DNA of 64,000 nt from an uncultured Lachnospiraceae bacterium (lineage in GTDB: Bacteria > Bacillota > Clostridia > Lachnospirales > Lachnospiraceae): NCBI GenBank assembly GCA_947625015.1, contig CANQMR010000002.1, forward strand, positions 1-64,000, read 5' to 3'. Under the pieces are notes generated by a model. It was not told the DNA's origin and did not search any database. It saw only the letters and a list, made by a program, of their open reading frames with translations. Made by a program: the position numbers and the translations under genes. Positions 16,751 to 26,286 of the stretch are shown here, piece by piece (the stretch's first letter is position 1; each line of letters starts with the position of its first letter).

Positions 16751-17644
16751 ATGAAAGATAAGATTCGTTTATCCACAATAATGGGGATACTTATTCTGTT
16801 GGTTTTTGCGGTGCTGTTGGTGATTTTTGGATATCGGGTAATTGTAACCTCAGGTGAGCTTCCCGGCAAATTAAGCAGTGTTTCTGTGGCGGCAGAGAAT
16901 CAGGGGTATCTGATGCCGGCTTTGTCAAAGGTGCAGAAGGTAGAATTTGACACGATGAAATATGGCTTTATGGAAGATATGCTTTTGGCGCAGATGGATT
17001 TTTTGGATCATCATTATGAGACAGAGCGTCTGGAGGAAGTGCGGGCAATTAATAATTTGACCGCCATGAGTTCAAAGACTGCGGATAAGCTGGCTTATGA
17101 GAAGGCAAAAGCCGATCGCGATGCGGCAATCCAATCTGCGAGGCTGGCGGCGCAACTGGCAGAACAGGCCAGACAGGCTAAGCTCAGGGTAATTGCAAAT
17201 GCGGTGTCAAATGCCGGCAATACAGGGTGGTCTCCGACAGCGTCGGATGCGAATAATGTTGATACCGGCGACAGCAGTGATACAGGCTCCGGTTCAACTA
17301 AGTCCAGAGGCGGCAAGCAGGGCAAACCGGTATATGCGGATTCCCATGGGGAAAGTCTTGGCAAGTTCGTCATAACCGCTTATTGTACCTGCCGGGTATG
17401 CTGTGGCGTCTATTCCGGTAGGAATCGTACCGCCAGCGGTACAGTTCCGACTTCCAACCGTACCATTGCGGTGGATACCAGCGTGATTCCCTTTGGCACC
17501 AAAGTAGTCATTAATGGACAGGTCTATGTAGCGGAGGACCGGGGAGGGGCCATTAAGGGAAAGCGTATCGACATGTTTTTTATGACCCATAAAGAAGCCC
17601 TTCGCTGGGGAAGAAGAACCATGGAAGTATATTTGGCAGAATAA
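16751..17644 (+). CDS. Membrane-anchored 3D-domain (RlpA-like fold) protein
   Basis: 297 residues: an N-terminal transmembrane helix (about 12-32), a helical Ala/Gln/Glu-rich segment (about 100-150), a Ser/Thr/Gly/Asp linker, and a C-terminal 3D domain from about 205. The 3D domain shows FVITAYCTCRVCCGVYSGR, ASGTVPTSNRTIAVDT, IPFGTKVVING and AEDRGGAIKGKRIDMF, the three conserved aspartates of the domain. The fold is a double-psi beta-barrel related to lytic transglycosylases such as YabE/Rpf proteins. It is probably a cell-wall enzyme or wall-binding protein acting outside the membrane. ATG 16751 follows AAGGCGG by 7 nt. Confidence 0.88.
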   Translation: MKDKIRLSTIMGILILLVFAVLLVIFGYRVIVTSGELPGKLSSVSVAAENQGYLMPALSKVQKVEFDTMKYGFMEDMLLAQMDFLDHHYETERLEEVRAINNLTAMSSKTADKLAYEKAKADRDAAIQSARLAAQLAEQARQAKLRVIANAVSNAGNTGWSPTASDANNVDTGDSSDTGSGSTKSRGGKQGKPVYADSHGESLGKFVITAYCTCRVCCGVYSGRNRTASGTVPTSNRTIAVDTSVIPFGTKVVINGQVYVAEDRGGAIKGKRIDMFFMTHKEALRWGRRTMEVYLAE

Positions 17645-17715
17645 CGGACAAAGCGAAGTTTTGTCAGAAACTTTAAAATTGTCTGATACAAGATAAAAGA
17701 AAAGAGGATATTAAG

Positions 17716-19203
17716 ATGGCAGTAACTTATAAGAGTACGCGCAACAGTAACGAAACGGCAACGGCGTCCCAGGCCATATTAAAAGGTCTGGCAGAGAATG
17801 GAGGACTTTTTGTCCCGGACCATATTCCGGCGTTGGATGTGAATTTGGAAGAGCTTTCCAGGATGGACTACCGCCAGGTGGCTTATGAAGTGATGAGCAG
17901 GATGCTTACGGATTTTACCGAAGAAGAATTAAAGTACTGTATTGACCATGCATATGGTAAGAAGTTTGACACAGAGGCAATCGCGCCTGTGGTAAAGAAG
18001 GCGGGGGCGTATTATCTGGAATTGTTCCATGGCTCCACCATTGCCTTTAAAGACATGGCGTTATCCATACTTCCCTATCTTTTAGTCACTTCCGCAAAAA
18101 AGAATCAGATTAAGAATGAGATTGTAATATTGACGGCGACTTCCGGGGATACGGGCAAGGCGGCGTTAGCCGGTTTTGCAGATGTTCCCGGCACCCGGAT
18201 TATTGTCTTTTATCCGAAGAACGGTGTCAGCCCGATTCAGGAAAAGCAGATGGTAACCCAGAAGGGAGACAATACGGCGGTTGTTGGAATTATCGGTAAC
18301 TTTGATGACGCCCAGACCGGGGTGAAGAAGATGTTTAGCGACAAGGCGTTAGAAGCGGAGATGGATAAAAAGGGCTTCCAGTTCTCCTCTGCCAATTCCA
18401 TCAATATCGGGCGGCTGGTTCCCCAGATGGTATATTATGTGTATGCCTATACCAGACTGGTCGCAAAAGGGGAGATAAAAGCCGGAGACAAAATTAATGT
18501 AGTGGTGCCTACCGGTAACTTTGGGAATATCTTAGCCGCATATTATGCGAAGGAGATGGGGCTTCCGATTGCCAGGTTTATCTGCGCCTCCAATGAGAAC
18601 AAGGTGTTATACGATTTCTTTGAGACCGGTGTCTATGATAAGAACAGGGAGTTCATTCTGACCACATCGCCGTCCATGGATATTTTGATTTCCAGCAATT
18701 TAGAGCGGCTCATTTACCGGATTGCGGGAGAGGATTCTGCAAAGAACAGCGAGCTGATGAAGGCGCTGACCACAGAGGGAAGATATGAGATTACCGGTGA
18801 GATGAAGAGCAGGCTCTCTGAATTTTACGGCAACTATGCCACAGAGCAGGAATGTGCCGATACGATCCGGAAGGTATATGAGAGCGACAGTTATATTATG
18901 GATACCCATACGGCGGTGGCTTCGGCCGTCTATGACAAATATGTGGCTGCAACCGGCGACCATACGCCGGCGGTTATCGCTTCTACAGCCAGTCCCTATA
19001 AGTTTACCAGAAGCGTTATGGAGGCCATTGGCGGACAGTGTGATGAGAAGTCGGACTTTGAATTAGTGGACGAGCTGAACCGGATTTCCGGCGTAAAGGT
19101 TCCAAAGGCAGTGGAGGATATCCGCAGCGCGCCGGTGCTTCACGATACGGTGTGCGACAAGAGCGAGATGGAGAGCATCGTCAGAAAGATTCTGTCGCTG
19201 TAG
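17716..19203 (+). CDS. thrC: Threonine synthase
   Basis: 495 residues, the long form. A PLP enzyme that converts O-phosphohomoserine to threonine. The N-terminal YKSTRNSN segment is typical. The PLP lysine lies in HGSTIAFKDMALSILPYLL near residue 110. TATSGDTGKAALAG near 142 binds phosphate, and PTGNFGNILAAYYAKEMG near 265 is the conserved glycine loop. The start is ATG 17716 after AAGAGGA. The gene is separate from other threonine genes here and is followed by a hairpin, so it looks monocistronic. Confidence 0.95.
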   Translation: MAVTYKSTRNSNETATASQAILKGLAENGGLFVPDHIPALDVNLEELSRMDYRQVAYEVMSRMLTDFTEEELKYCIDHAYGKKFDTEAIAPVVKKAGAYYLELFHGSTIAFKDMALSILPYLLVTSAKKNQIKNEIVILTATSGDTGKAALAGFADVPGTRIIVFYPKNGVSPIQEKQMVTQKGDNTAVVGIIGNFDDAQTGVKKMFSDKALEAEMDKKGFQFSSANSINIGRLVPQMVYYVYAYTRLVAKGEIKAGDKINVVVPTGNFGNILAAYYAKEMGLPIARFICASNENKVLYDFFETGVYDKNREFILTTSPSMDILISSNLERLIYRIAGEDSAKNSELMKALTTEGRYEITGEMKSRLSEFYGNYATEQECADTIRKVYESDSYIMDTHTAVASAVYDKYVAATGDHTPAVIASTASPYKFTRSVMEAIGGQCDEKSDFELVDELNRISGVKVPKAVEDIRSAPVLHDTVCDKSEMESIVRKILSL

Positions 19204-19284
19204 GCAGACTGCATTTTTTAAGAGCAGAATTGAATAACAGACAGTTCATTTGTACCATCCTGTCTATAAATAAAACCAGGACTG

Positions 19285-19325
19285 AAGGCGCTTTTGTTCC
19301 GGCCTTGTCCGGGGAAAGGCGCCTT
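19285..19325 (+). terminator. Hairpin, probable thrC terminator
   Basis: AAGGCGC (19285-19291) pairs with GCGCCTT (19319-19325), extended inward by TTTT with GAAA, plus an apical CCGG/CCGG. Only a short TTTCGTT tail follows, so termination strength is uncertain. Confidence 0.5.
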
Positions 19326-19410
19326 TCGTTGATAAGCGCCTGTGTAATCGTGACAGGTTAAGTGAGTGCATTTTGCTGTTTGGCAGTTATGATAAAAAAG
19401 GAGAAGAAGG

Positions 19411-19830
19411 ATGTATACATTGCAGACCAGCGCCTGTTTTGACAGCGCACATTTTTTAAAAGGATATGAGGGAAAATGCAGCAATATCCATGGCCACCGC
19501 TGGCGCGTGGAGGCCACAGTGGCGGCCGAGGAAGTGGCGGAGGAAGGCCAGGAGCGGGGAATGGTTGTGGATTTTAAGGTGTTAAAGGAGGCGCTGTCGG
19601 CGCTTACGGAGGAATTTGACCACAGCCTGATTATCGAGGCGGGAAGCCTTAAGGAGGAGACGAAGAAGGCGCTGCTTGGTGAGGAGTTCCGTTTAGTGGA
19701 GCTGCCCTTCCGGCCAACGGCGGAGAATCTGGCCCGGTACTTTTATGAGGAGATAGAAAAACAGGGCTATGAGGTAATGCTCGTCAAGGTATATGAGACG
19801 CCGAATAACTGCGCATCTTATACGGCTTAA
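19411..19830 (+). CDS. queD: 6-carboxytetrahydropterin synthase QueD
   Basis: 139 residues. Converts dihydroneopterin triphosphate to 6-carboxy-5,6,7,8-tetrahydropterin, the second step to preQ0/queuosine. The zinc histidines are seen in CFDSAHFLKGY and CSNIHGHRWRVE, with the catalytic FDHSLI near residue 70. First gene of queD-queE-folE-queC, with AAGGAGAAGAAGG before ATG 19411. Its end overlaps possible early starts of queE. Confidence 0.95.
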   Translation: MYTLQTSACFDSAHFLKGYEGKCSNIHGHRWRVEATVAAEEVAEEGQERGMVVDFKVLKEALSALTEEFDHSLIIEAGSLKEETKKALLGEEFRLVELPFRPTAENLARYFYEEIEKQGYEVMLVKVYETPNNCASYTA

Positions 19831-19864
19831 TTTCCGGAAGAAGAAAATGAAATCAGGTGAGAAT

Positions 19865-20539
19865 ATGGATACGCTTCATGTTGTGGAGCATTTTATCAGT
19901 ATTAACGGAGAGGGCCGCAGGGCCGGGCAGTTAGCGCTGTTTATCCGTTTTGCAGGCTGTAATTTAAACTGTGAATATTGCGATACGAAGTGGGCCAATG
20001 AGCCGGGCGTGCATTATGAGGCTTATGCCCCGGAGAAGCTGGCTGCCATGGCATATGAGTCCGGTATAAAAAATATTACCTTAACCGGCGGCGAACCGCT
20101 TTTGCAGCCGGGAATGCAGGAGCTTTTATATCTGCTCCGGCAGCAGCCCAGGGTCGATGTGGAGATTGAGACCAACGGCAGCGTGGATATTGTGCCGTTT
20201 ATGGAAAAGGGGCGGGACAATGTGACATTTACGCTGGATTACAAAACCGGGGCCAGCGGCATGGAAGATAAAATGTGCCTGTCCAATTACCGGAATCTGC
20301 GAAGCGCCGATACGGTGAAATTCGTGGTTGCAAGCAGGGCGGATATGGAACGGGCAAAGGAAATCATAGAGACATACCGTCTGAAAGAGAAGGGCTGCGG
20401 CATTTACTTAAGTCCCTGTTTTGGGAAGATAGAGCCTGTGGAAATCGTGGAATTTCTGGTGGAAAACCGGATGAATGAGGCGGCTTTGCAGCTTCAGCTT
20501 CATAAATTCATCTGGGACCCAGACAAAAGAGGAGTGTAG
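19865..20539 (+). CDS. queE: 7-carboxy-7-deazaguanine synthase QueE (radical SAM)
   Basis: 224 residues. Radical SAM ring contraction of 6-carboxytetrahydropterin to CDG. The cluster motif GCNLNCEYCDTKW has the CX3CX2C spacing specific to QueE. VSINGEG-type start (FISINGEGRRAG) and NITLTGGEPLLQPGM are also typical. ATG 19865 gives the usual length; ATG 19847 is an alternative with a slightly weaker ribosome site. Translationally close to queD (34 nt). Confidence 0.95.
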   Translation: MDTLHVVEHFISINGEGRRAGQLALFIRFAGCNLNCEYCDTKWANEPGVHYEAYAPEKLAAMAYESGIKNITLTGGEPLLQPGMQELLYLLRQQPRVDVEIETNGSVDIVPFMEKGRDNVTFTLDYKTGASGMEDKMCLSNYRNLRSADTVKFVVASRADMERAKEIIETYRLKEKGCGIYLSPCFGKIEPVEIVEFLVENRMNEAALQLQLHKFIWDPDKRGV

Positions 20540-20596
20540 AGAAGGAAAAGAGCAGACGGAGCGGTGTTAAAACGACACCGGGAAAGGAAGGATAAA

Positions 20597-21175
20597 ATGG
20601 CAATTGACCAGAATGCAATAAAGGAGCATATACGCGGAATCCTTGCGGCGTTAGGGGATGATCCGGACCGGGAGGGATTAAAGGATACGCCGGACCGGGT
20701 GGCGAGAATGTACGCAGAGGTTTTTGAGGGAATGAATTACAGCAATGATGAGATTGCAGAGATGTTTTCCAAAAACTTTGCTGTGCCGCAGACGGGAACC
20801 GGCGATATGGTGGTGGTAAAGGACATCGATGTGTTTAGCTATTGTGAACATCATTTAGCCCTGATGTATGATATGAAAGTGACTGTGGCTTATATTCCGA
20901 AAGGAAAAGTAATCGGGCTGAGCAAGATTGCCAGAATTGCAGATATGGCGGCCAAACGGTTACAGCTTCAGGAGCGGATCGGAACGGATATTGCGGAGAT
21001 TATCAGTAAAGCCACAGGTTCTGAGGATGTAGCGGTCTATATTGAGGGAAGCCACAGCTGCATGACCGCGAGAGGAATTAAAAAGCCGGGGGCAAAGACG
21101 GTAACGACTACATTGCGGGGAAGGTTTGAAAAAGATGCGGAATTGCAGAACCGGTTTGCCCTGGCGGTAAAATAA
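20597..21175 (+). CDS. folE: GTP cyclohydrolase I
   Basis: 192 residues. Converts GTP to dihydroneopterin triphosphate, the common precursor of folate and queuosine. Visible are [16 protein letters not shown], the zinc-binding [13 protein letters not shown] near residue 82, [20 protein letters not shown] and [14 protein letters not shown] with the second zinc cysteine. ATG 20597 has AAGGAAGG upstream; the earlier frame start at 20564 lacks one. Its place inside the que operon suggests it feeds queuosine synthesis. Confidence 0.95.
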   Translation: MAIDQNAIKEHIRGILAALGDDPDREGLKDTPDRVARMYAEVFEGMNYSNDEIAEMFSKNFAVPQTGTGDMVVVKDIDVFSYCEHHLALMYDMKVTVAYIPKGKVIGLSKIARIADMAAKRLQLQERIGTDIAEIISKATGSEDVAVYIEGSHSCMTARGIKKPGAKTVTTTLRGRFEKDAELQNRFALAVK

Positions 21176-21196
21176 AGCAAAGGAGGAAGATTACGG

Positions 21197-21871
21197 ATGA
21201 ATATGAATACAAGAAATAAAGAAGCGGCGGTAGTCGTCTTTAGCGGCGGTCAGGACAGCACAACCTGTCTGCTGTGGGCAATGAAACATTACCGGGAGGT
21301 CGTTGCCCTTTCCTTTGACTATGGGCAAAGACACAGGGCGGAGCTTGACTGCGCCAGGGAGATTGCGAACGAGCTTCAGGTAGAATGGCATGTGTTAGAT
21401 ATGTCCCTGTTAAACCAGTTAACGCCCAATTCCCTGACCAGGGAGGATATCAGCGTGGACGAGGAGGCCCCTGACGAGGGAACGCCCAACAGTGTGGTGG
21501 ACGGACGGAATATGCTGTTTTTAACTTTTGCCGCGGTATTTGCCAAGCAAAGAGGGATTACGGACCTGATTACCGGCGTATCCCAGAGCGATTTTTCCGG
21601 ATATCCGGACTGCCGGGATGTATTTGTTAAATCCTTAAATGCGACGCTCAATCTGGCCATGGATTATACTTTCTGCATAGAAACTCCGCTGATGTGGATT
21701 GACAAGGCGGATACATGGAAGCTGGCAGAGGAGTTAGGCGGGCTTGACCTTGTCAGGACCAGAACCCTTACCTGTTATAACGGGATTAAGGGGGATGGCT
21801 GCGGCAGATGTCCAAGCTGTCGGTTAAGACGGCAGGGATATGAAGAGTTTGTCCGCCGATATGGAAAGTAG
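21197..21871 (+). CDS. queC: 7-cyano-7-deazaguanine (preQ0) synthase QueC
   Basis: 224 residues. ATP-dependent amidation/dehydration of CDG to preQ0. The PP-loop [13 protein letters not shown] is near residue 15, [11 protein letters not shown] near 100, and the zinc cysteines are in [20 protein letters not shown] near the C-terminus. AGGAGGAAG lies before ATG 21197. No queF or queT follows, so reduction to preQ1 must be encoded elsewhere or is not done. Confidence 0.96.
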   Translation: MNMNTRNKEAAVVVFSGGQDSTTCLLWAMKHYREVVALSFDYGQRHRAELDCAREIANELQVEWHVLDMSLLNQLTPNSLTREDISVDEEAPDEGTPNSVVDGRNMLFLTFAAVFAKQRGITDLITGVSQSDFSGYPDCRDVFVKSLNATLNLAMDYTFCIETPLMWIDKADTWKLAEELGGLDLVRTRTLTCYNGIKGDGCGRCPSCRLRRQGYEEFVRRYGK

Positions 21872-21902
21872 CCATTATATATTTCATTATAATTCCACAT
21901 TT

Positions 21903-21979
21903 TTAAATTAAACTAAGCCAATATAATTAAAAAGGGATGAGATAAACTTTTTTATAAGATATATTTTAGTTTAATTTAA
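21903..21979 (+). promoter_or_regulatory. AT-rich 14-bp inverted repeat before cysD
   Basis: Perfect arms 21903-21916 and 21966-21979 are separated by 49 nt. The right arm ends 1 nt before the GGAG ribosome site of cysD. It could be an operator pair for a sulfur regulator or a 5' leader structure that limits translation. No named regulator box is recognised. Confidence 0.45.
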
Positions 21980-21989
21980 GGAGATGGCT

Positions 21990-22883
21990 ATGGATCATTT
22001 AGATGAATTAGAGGCAGAAGCAATTTATATCATGAGGGAAGTGGCTGCTGAATGTGAGAAACCGGTTATGCTTTACTCGATTGGAAAGGATTCCTCGGTT
22101 ATGCTGCATTTGGCGATGAAGGCTTTTTATCCGGAAAAGCCGCCATTTCCCTTTTTGCATGTAAATACCACATGGAAGTTTAAGGAAATGATTGCTTTCC
22201 GGGACAAGACGGCTAAGGATTTGGGCATTGAGATGCTTGAGTATATCAATGAGGAAGGCGTTAAGCAGGGAATCAATCCTTTTGATCATGGGGCTTCTTA
22301 TACGGATATTATGAAGACGCAGGCGTTAAAGCAGGCGCTTGACAAGTATGGCTTTACCGCCGCTTTTGGCGGAGGAAGGCGCGATGAAGAGAAATCAAGG
22401 GCCAAAGAGCGGATATTTTCTTTCCGAAATGAGAACCATGCCTGGGATCCGAAGAACCAGAGACCGGAGCTTTGGAATTTCTATAACACACAGATTAATA
22501 AAGGGGAGAGCATCCGGGTATTTCCTCTTTCCAACTGGACGGAAAAGGATATCTGGCAGTATATCAAAAGAGAGGACATTCCTATAGTTTCCCTTTATTA
22601 TTCCGCAGTCAGGCCTGTGGTAGAGCGGGACGGCAATTTAATCATGGTCGATGACGACAGAATGAAGCTGCGTCCCGGTGAAAAGGTAGAGAATAAGATG
22701 GTGCGGTTCCGTACCCTTGGCTGCTATCCTCTTTCCGGGGCGGTAGAATCCAGTGCGGTAACCTTGGACGAGATTATCGAGGAGACATTAGCCTCTGTGG
22801 AATCAGAGAGGACAAGCCGGGTTATTGACTCTGACGGCGGTGCGGCAAGTATGGAAAGAAGAAAGAGAGAGGGGTATTTTTAA
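21990..22883 (+). CDS. cysD: Sulfate adenylyltransferase subunit 2 (CysD/NodP)
   Basis: 297 residues. The ATP pyrophosphatase half of ATP sulfurylase, making adenosine 5'-phosphosulfate (APS). PP-loop [14 protein letters not shown] near residue 27; [20 protein letters not shown] near 123; [15 protein letters not shown] near 178; [10 protein letters not shown] near 250. ATG 21984 is too close to the AAGGAG at 21978-21983, so ATG 21990 is preferred. The stop at 22883 precedes cysNC by 1 nt, so the two subunits are coupled. Confidence 0.95.
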   Translation: MDHLDELEAEAIYIMREVAAECEKPVMLYSIGKDSSVMLHLAMKAFYPEKPPFPFLHVNTTWKFKEMIAFRDKTAKDLGIEMLEYINEEGVKQGINPFDHGASYTDIMKTQALKQALDKYGFTAAFGGGRRDEEKSRAKERIFSFRNENHAWDPKNQRPELWNFYNTQINKGESIRVFPLSNWTEKDIWQYIKREDIPIVSLYYSAVRPVVERDGNLIMVDDDRMKLRPGEKVENKMVRFRTLGCYPLSGAVESSAVTLDEIIEETLASVESERTSRVIDSDGGAASMERRKREGYF

Positions 22884-22884
22884 T

Positions 22885-24711
22885 ATGAATGATCAACTCC
22901 TGAAATTTATCACATGTGGAAGCGTGGATGACGGAAAATCCACTTTAATCGGACATTTATTATATGATGCGAAGTTAATTTTTGCAGATCAGAAACGGGC
23001 GTTAGAACTGGATTCCAAAGTAGGCTCCAGAGACGGACAGATTGACTATTCCCTGCTGCTTGACGGCCTGATGGCGGAGCGGGAGCAGGGCATTACCATT
23101 GATGTGGCGTACCGCTATTTTTCCACAGACAACCGAAGCTTTATCGTGGCGGACACGCCGGGACACGAGGAATATACCCGCAATATGGCGGTAGGCGCTT
23201 CCTTTGCCTCCCTGGCAGTGATTTTGGTTGACGGAAGCCAGGGAGTGCTGACGCAGACCAAGCGGCATGCAAGGATATGCGCGTTAATGGGAATTAAGCA
23301 TTTTGTCTTTGCGGTCAACAAGATGGATATTGTCCACTATGACCAGCAGAAATTTTTAAAGATACAAAAACATATCAAGATGCTGATGGCGGAGTTTGAC
23401 TACGATTCCCTCTGCATTATTCCGGTATCGGCTACGGAGGGGGATAATATCGTTAAGAAATCCACTAATATGCGGTGGTATACTGGAACCACCCTGCTTT
23501 CTTATTTAGAGCAGATTGATGTTTCCGAGACCAATGAAAATGAGAATTTTACCATGCCGATTCAGCGGGTGTGCCGTCCGGATTATACCTTCCGGGGCTT
23601 TCAGGGCACCATTGCCACCGGCCAAGTTTCTGTGGGAGATGAGATTGAAGTTCTGCCAAGCGGAGAGACAGCGGTGGTAACTAAGATTTTGCAGGGCGAC
23701 CGGGAAGTGAAAGAAAGCGGCAAGGGATATGCCGTTACAGTTTCTTTAGATACAGAGGTGGATATATCAAGAGGGTGCGTGTTACAGAAGGACGCAGGCT
23801 TAGAGACCGGCTCTTTGTTTGTGGTGTCCATGCTGTGGATGGATGAGAAAAGTTTGGGGGCAGGCAAGAACTTTCTGATTAAGTTAGGCACCCAGCTTGT
23901 ACCGGCAACGGTAATGCGGATTAAGTATAAGATTGACGTCAATACTGGGAATGAGGTAAATGCAGACGCCATATACAAAAACGAGATTGCCGTCTGCGAG
24001 ATTTCAACCGGTACCAAAGTGGTCTTTGACCGTTTTATCAATAACAAGCAGCTAGGTTCCTTTATTCTGATTGACAGGATTTCCCATGCTACGGCGGCGG
24101 GGGGCGTGGTGATGCATCCGCTTTCCAGAGGGAATAACTTACGGTGGCAGGAGCTCGATATTACCAGAGAAATCAGGGAAAATCAGATGCAGCAAAGGGC
24201 GATTACCCTGTGGCTTACCGGACTGTCAGGCGCAGGAAAATCAACCCTTGCCAATGAACTGGAAAAAAGGCTGTTTTCGATGGGCAAGCATACGATGCTG
24301 TTAGACGGCGATAATGTGCGTATGGGACTCAATAAGAACTTAGGCTTTAAGGAGAATGACCGGGCAGAGAATATCCGCCGCGTGGCAGAGGTCTCTAAGC
24401 TGATGAATGATGCGGGATTGATTGTGTTAAGTTCCTTTATCTCCCCCTATAGAATGGACCGGAGGATGGCCAGGGAGATTATCGGGGACAGTTTTGTGGA
24501 ACTCTATGTCAGCACGCCGTTAGAAGAATGTGAAAAGCGGGATGTAAAAGGACTGTATAAAAAGGCCAAGGAGGGTAAGATTCCCAACTTTACCGGCGTG
24601 TCCAGCCCGTATGAGGAGCCGGAACATGCGGAGATTACCATTGATACCAGTCAGCAGGATTTAAATGCGTGTGTGGAGCAGGTGTTAAAGCAGTTGAATC
24701 AGTATATGTGA
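22885..24711 (+). CDS. cysNC: Sulfate adenylyltransferase subunit 1 / APS kinase fusion (CysNC/NodQ)
   Basis: 608 residues. The N-terminal GTPase of ATP sulfurylase has GSVDDGKST (12-20), DTPGHEEYTRNMAVGASFA near 91 and NKMDIVHYD near 146, then EF-Tu-like barrels. It is fused to an APS kinase with P-loop GLSGAGKST (446-454), LLDGDNVRMGLNKNLGF near 471 and FISPYRMDRR near 514. The fusion makes 3'-phosphoadenylyl sulfate (PAPS) from sulfate. ATG 22885 overlaps the end of the cysD transcript; GAGAGGGG lies upstream. The next gene is a sulfotransferase, which argues that PAPS is used for sulfation, as with rhizobial NodPQ/NodH. Confidence 0.95.
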   Translation: MNDQLLKFITCGSVDDGKSTLIGHLLYDAKLIFADQKRALELDSKVGSRDGQIDYSLLLDGLMAEREQGITIDVAYRYFSTDNRSFIVADTPGHEEYTRNMAVGASFASLAVILVDGSQGVLTQTKRHARICALMGIKHFVFAVNKMDIVHYDQQKFLKIQKHIKMLMAEFDYDSLCIIPVSATEGDNIVKKSTNMRWYTGTTLLSYLEQIDVSETNENENFTMPIQRVCRPDYTFRGFQGTIATGQVSVGDEIEVLPSGETAVVTKILQGDREVKESGKGYAVTVSLDTEVDISRGCVLQKDAGLETGSLFVVSMLWMDEKSLGAGKNFLIKLGTQLVPATVMRIKYKIDVNTGNEVNADAIYKNEIAVCEISTGTKVVFDRFINNKQLGSFILIDRISHATAAGGVVMHPLSRGNNLRWQELDITREIRENQMQQRAITLWLTGLSGAGKSTLANELEKRLFSMGKHTMLLDGDNVRMGLNKNLGFKENDRAENIRRVAEVSKLMNDAGLIVLSSFISPYRMDRRMAREIIGDSFVELYVSTPLEECEKRDVKGLYKKAKEGKIPNFTGVSSPYEEPEHAEITIDTSQQDLNACVEQVLKQLNQYM

Positions 24712-24758
24712 TACATGGCTGCCGGAGAATTTATTATATTAAGAAAGAGGAAAAAAGA

Positions 24759-26159
24759 ATGAAAACCCTTTATTTGCATATTGGTACGCCCAAGACGGCG
24801 ACGACTTCTCTTCAGATGTTCTGCGTTGACAATCAGAAACTTTTGAATGAAAAAGGATATACCTACCCGATTTTAGATTTTCAGTATCCCCATGTTGCGC
24901 TTCGGCGAAACGGACATTTTCTGGTAGGAAAATTATATAAGGATAAAGACGAAGAAGATGTGGAAAAAGAGATAGCATTATGGAACCGCGGTCTGGATTT
25001 GATACACACTGAATTTGAGCGGTATGACCATGTGATTTTGTCTGATGAAAATATATGGCATGCCTCTGTAGGGCAGAGTTTTAGTTTTTGGGAGCGCTTA
25101 AAGGAGGATGCAAAACAGCAGGGGTATGAGATAAAGATTATTGTATATCTGCGAAGACAGGACGGCATGGCCAATTCATGGCTCAGTCAGCAGATTAAAG
25201 AGGGTTGGAATAAAAGCGCTTTTGTTAAATGGAACAACTATAAGAAGAAGCCTGACAAGATCAAGTTAGATTATTACAGTCTGCTTGAAAAAATTGCAGG
25301 GGTTATGGGGAAAGAAAATATCATACTCCGGGTATTTGAACGGGATAAATTTAAGGGAAATGGCAACACTATATTTTCGGATTTTTTGGAGGCGATGGGT
25401 TTGGAATATACAGACGAATATCAAATTAAAAATGAGGAAGCAAATCAGTCATTGACAGGTAACAGTCAGGAAATTATGCGTATTATGAATTCCCTGCTGC
25501 CGGATAACGGCAGTATGCGTGAATTGCTGCGCAGGGCCGCGGCGCGATGCGAGGAACTAAAAGATGTGGATAATCATTTTTCCATGTTTAGCAAAGAGGA
25601 AGCAGAGCGGTTCATGGCAAAATACCAGGAGAGTAATGATAGAATTGCAAGGGAATATCTTGGACAGGACGAACCGCTTTTCGGCAGTCAAATAAAGGAT
25701 GACGAGGTGTGGACGCCGAATAATCGGTTTATGTACGAGGATATCATCCGATTTCTGGGCAATATTATTATTGAACAGCATCAGCGGATACTGGATTTGC
25801 GCGATGACGTAAAAAATCTTAAAGACAGCAGGATTCAGGCGGTCAGAACTTATATGGAGGAGTTTGAGGCAGAGAATCCGGACGCAGGGAAGGAAGAGAA
25901 ATATATAACGTTAAGCGAGTCTTTAATCAACCAGCATCAAGATGTGGAAAAAGCTGTGCGGATGGGCGAAAAAATGGAAGAAGCGGACAACAGAATGCAT
26001 GCGCTGTCCGTCAACGACCAGATTTTAAAAGACGAGATTACAGAACTTAGAAATGAGATAGCAAGAATACGGGCCGAATTAAAAGCGGTGGAAAGGGATT
26101 CCATGTTATTCCGGGTTCGTCGTAAAATAAATACGATAAGAAATAATAAAAATGCATAA
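24759..26159 (+). CDS. PAPS-dependent sulfotransferase-like protein with C-terminal coiled coil
   Basis: 466 residues. HIGTPKTATTSLQM (7-20) is the 5'-phosphosulfate-binding loop of sulfotransferases. YLRRQDGMANSWLSQQ near residue 130 fits the 3'-phosphate-binding Arg/Ser motif. The acceptor region follows. From about 345 to the end the protein is heptad-like and charged (LKDEITELRNEIARIRAELK), suggesting a coiled coil for oligomerisation or membrane-complex tethering. No signal peptide, so it acts in the cytoplasm. It follows cysNC by 47 nt, with AAAGAGG before ATG 24759. The likely acceptor is a glycan precursor from the nearby cluster, an inference from position. It is somewhat more AT-rich than cysNC. 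Confidence 0.8.
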   Translation: MKTLYLHIGTPKTATTSLQMFCVDNQKLLNEKGYTYPILDFQYPHVALRRNGHFLVGKLYKDKDEEDVEKEIALWNRGLDLIHTEFERYDHVILSDENIWHASVGQSFSFWERLKEDAKQQGYEIKIIVYLRRQDGMANSWLSQQIKEGWNKSAFVKWNNYKKKPDKIKLDYYSLLEKIAGVMGKENIILRVFERDKFKGNGNTIFSDFLEAMGLEYTDEYQIKNEEANQSLTGNSQEIMRIMNSLLPDNGSMRELLRRAAARCEELKDVDNHFSMFSKEEAERFMAKYQESNDRIAREYLGQDEPLFGSQIKDDEVWTPNNRFMYEDIIRFLGNIIIEQHQRILDLRDDVKNLKDSRIQAVRTYMEEFEAENPDAGKEEKYITLSESLINQHQDVEKAVRMGEKMEEADNRMHALSVNDQILKDEITELRNEIARIRAELKAVERDSMLFRVRRKINTIRNNKNA

Positions 26160-26215
26160 AATCTTTTATCTCTATAGGATTTTCTTCATATTTTCATCAA
26201 GTATGTAGATTACTC

Positions 26216-26245
26216 TTGCCAAAAATCACAATATTGCAGTATAAT
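26216..26245 (+). promoter_or_regulatory. Promoter for the lipid kinase gene
   Basis: TTGCCA (26216-26221), 18-nt spacer, TATAAT (26240-26245), about 40 nt before the start codon. Confidence 0.6.
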
Positions 26246-26286
26246 GTACCAGTATATGTTTGTCTGTCAGGAGGCTGCGTGTATTT

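Noticed and set aside
17645-17715. T-box or threonine attenuator before thrC
   Set aside because: The gap is only about 70 nt and lacks a T-box sequence or a leader peptide rich in Thr codons.
19204-19410. preQ1 riboswitch before the queuosine operon
   Set aside because: The gap holds a thrC-end hairpin, but none of the preQ1-I, II or III signatures could be matched by eye.
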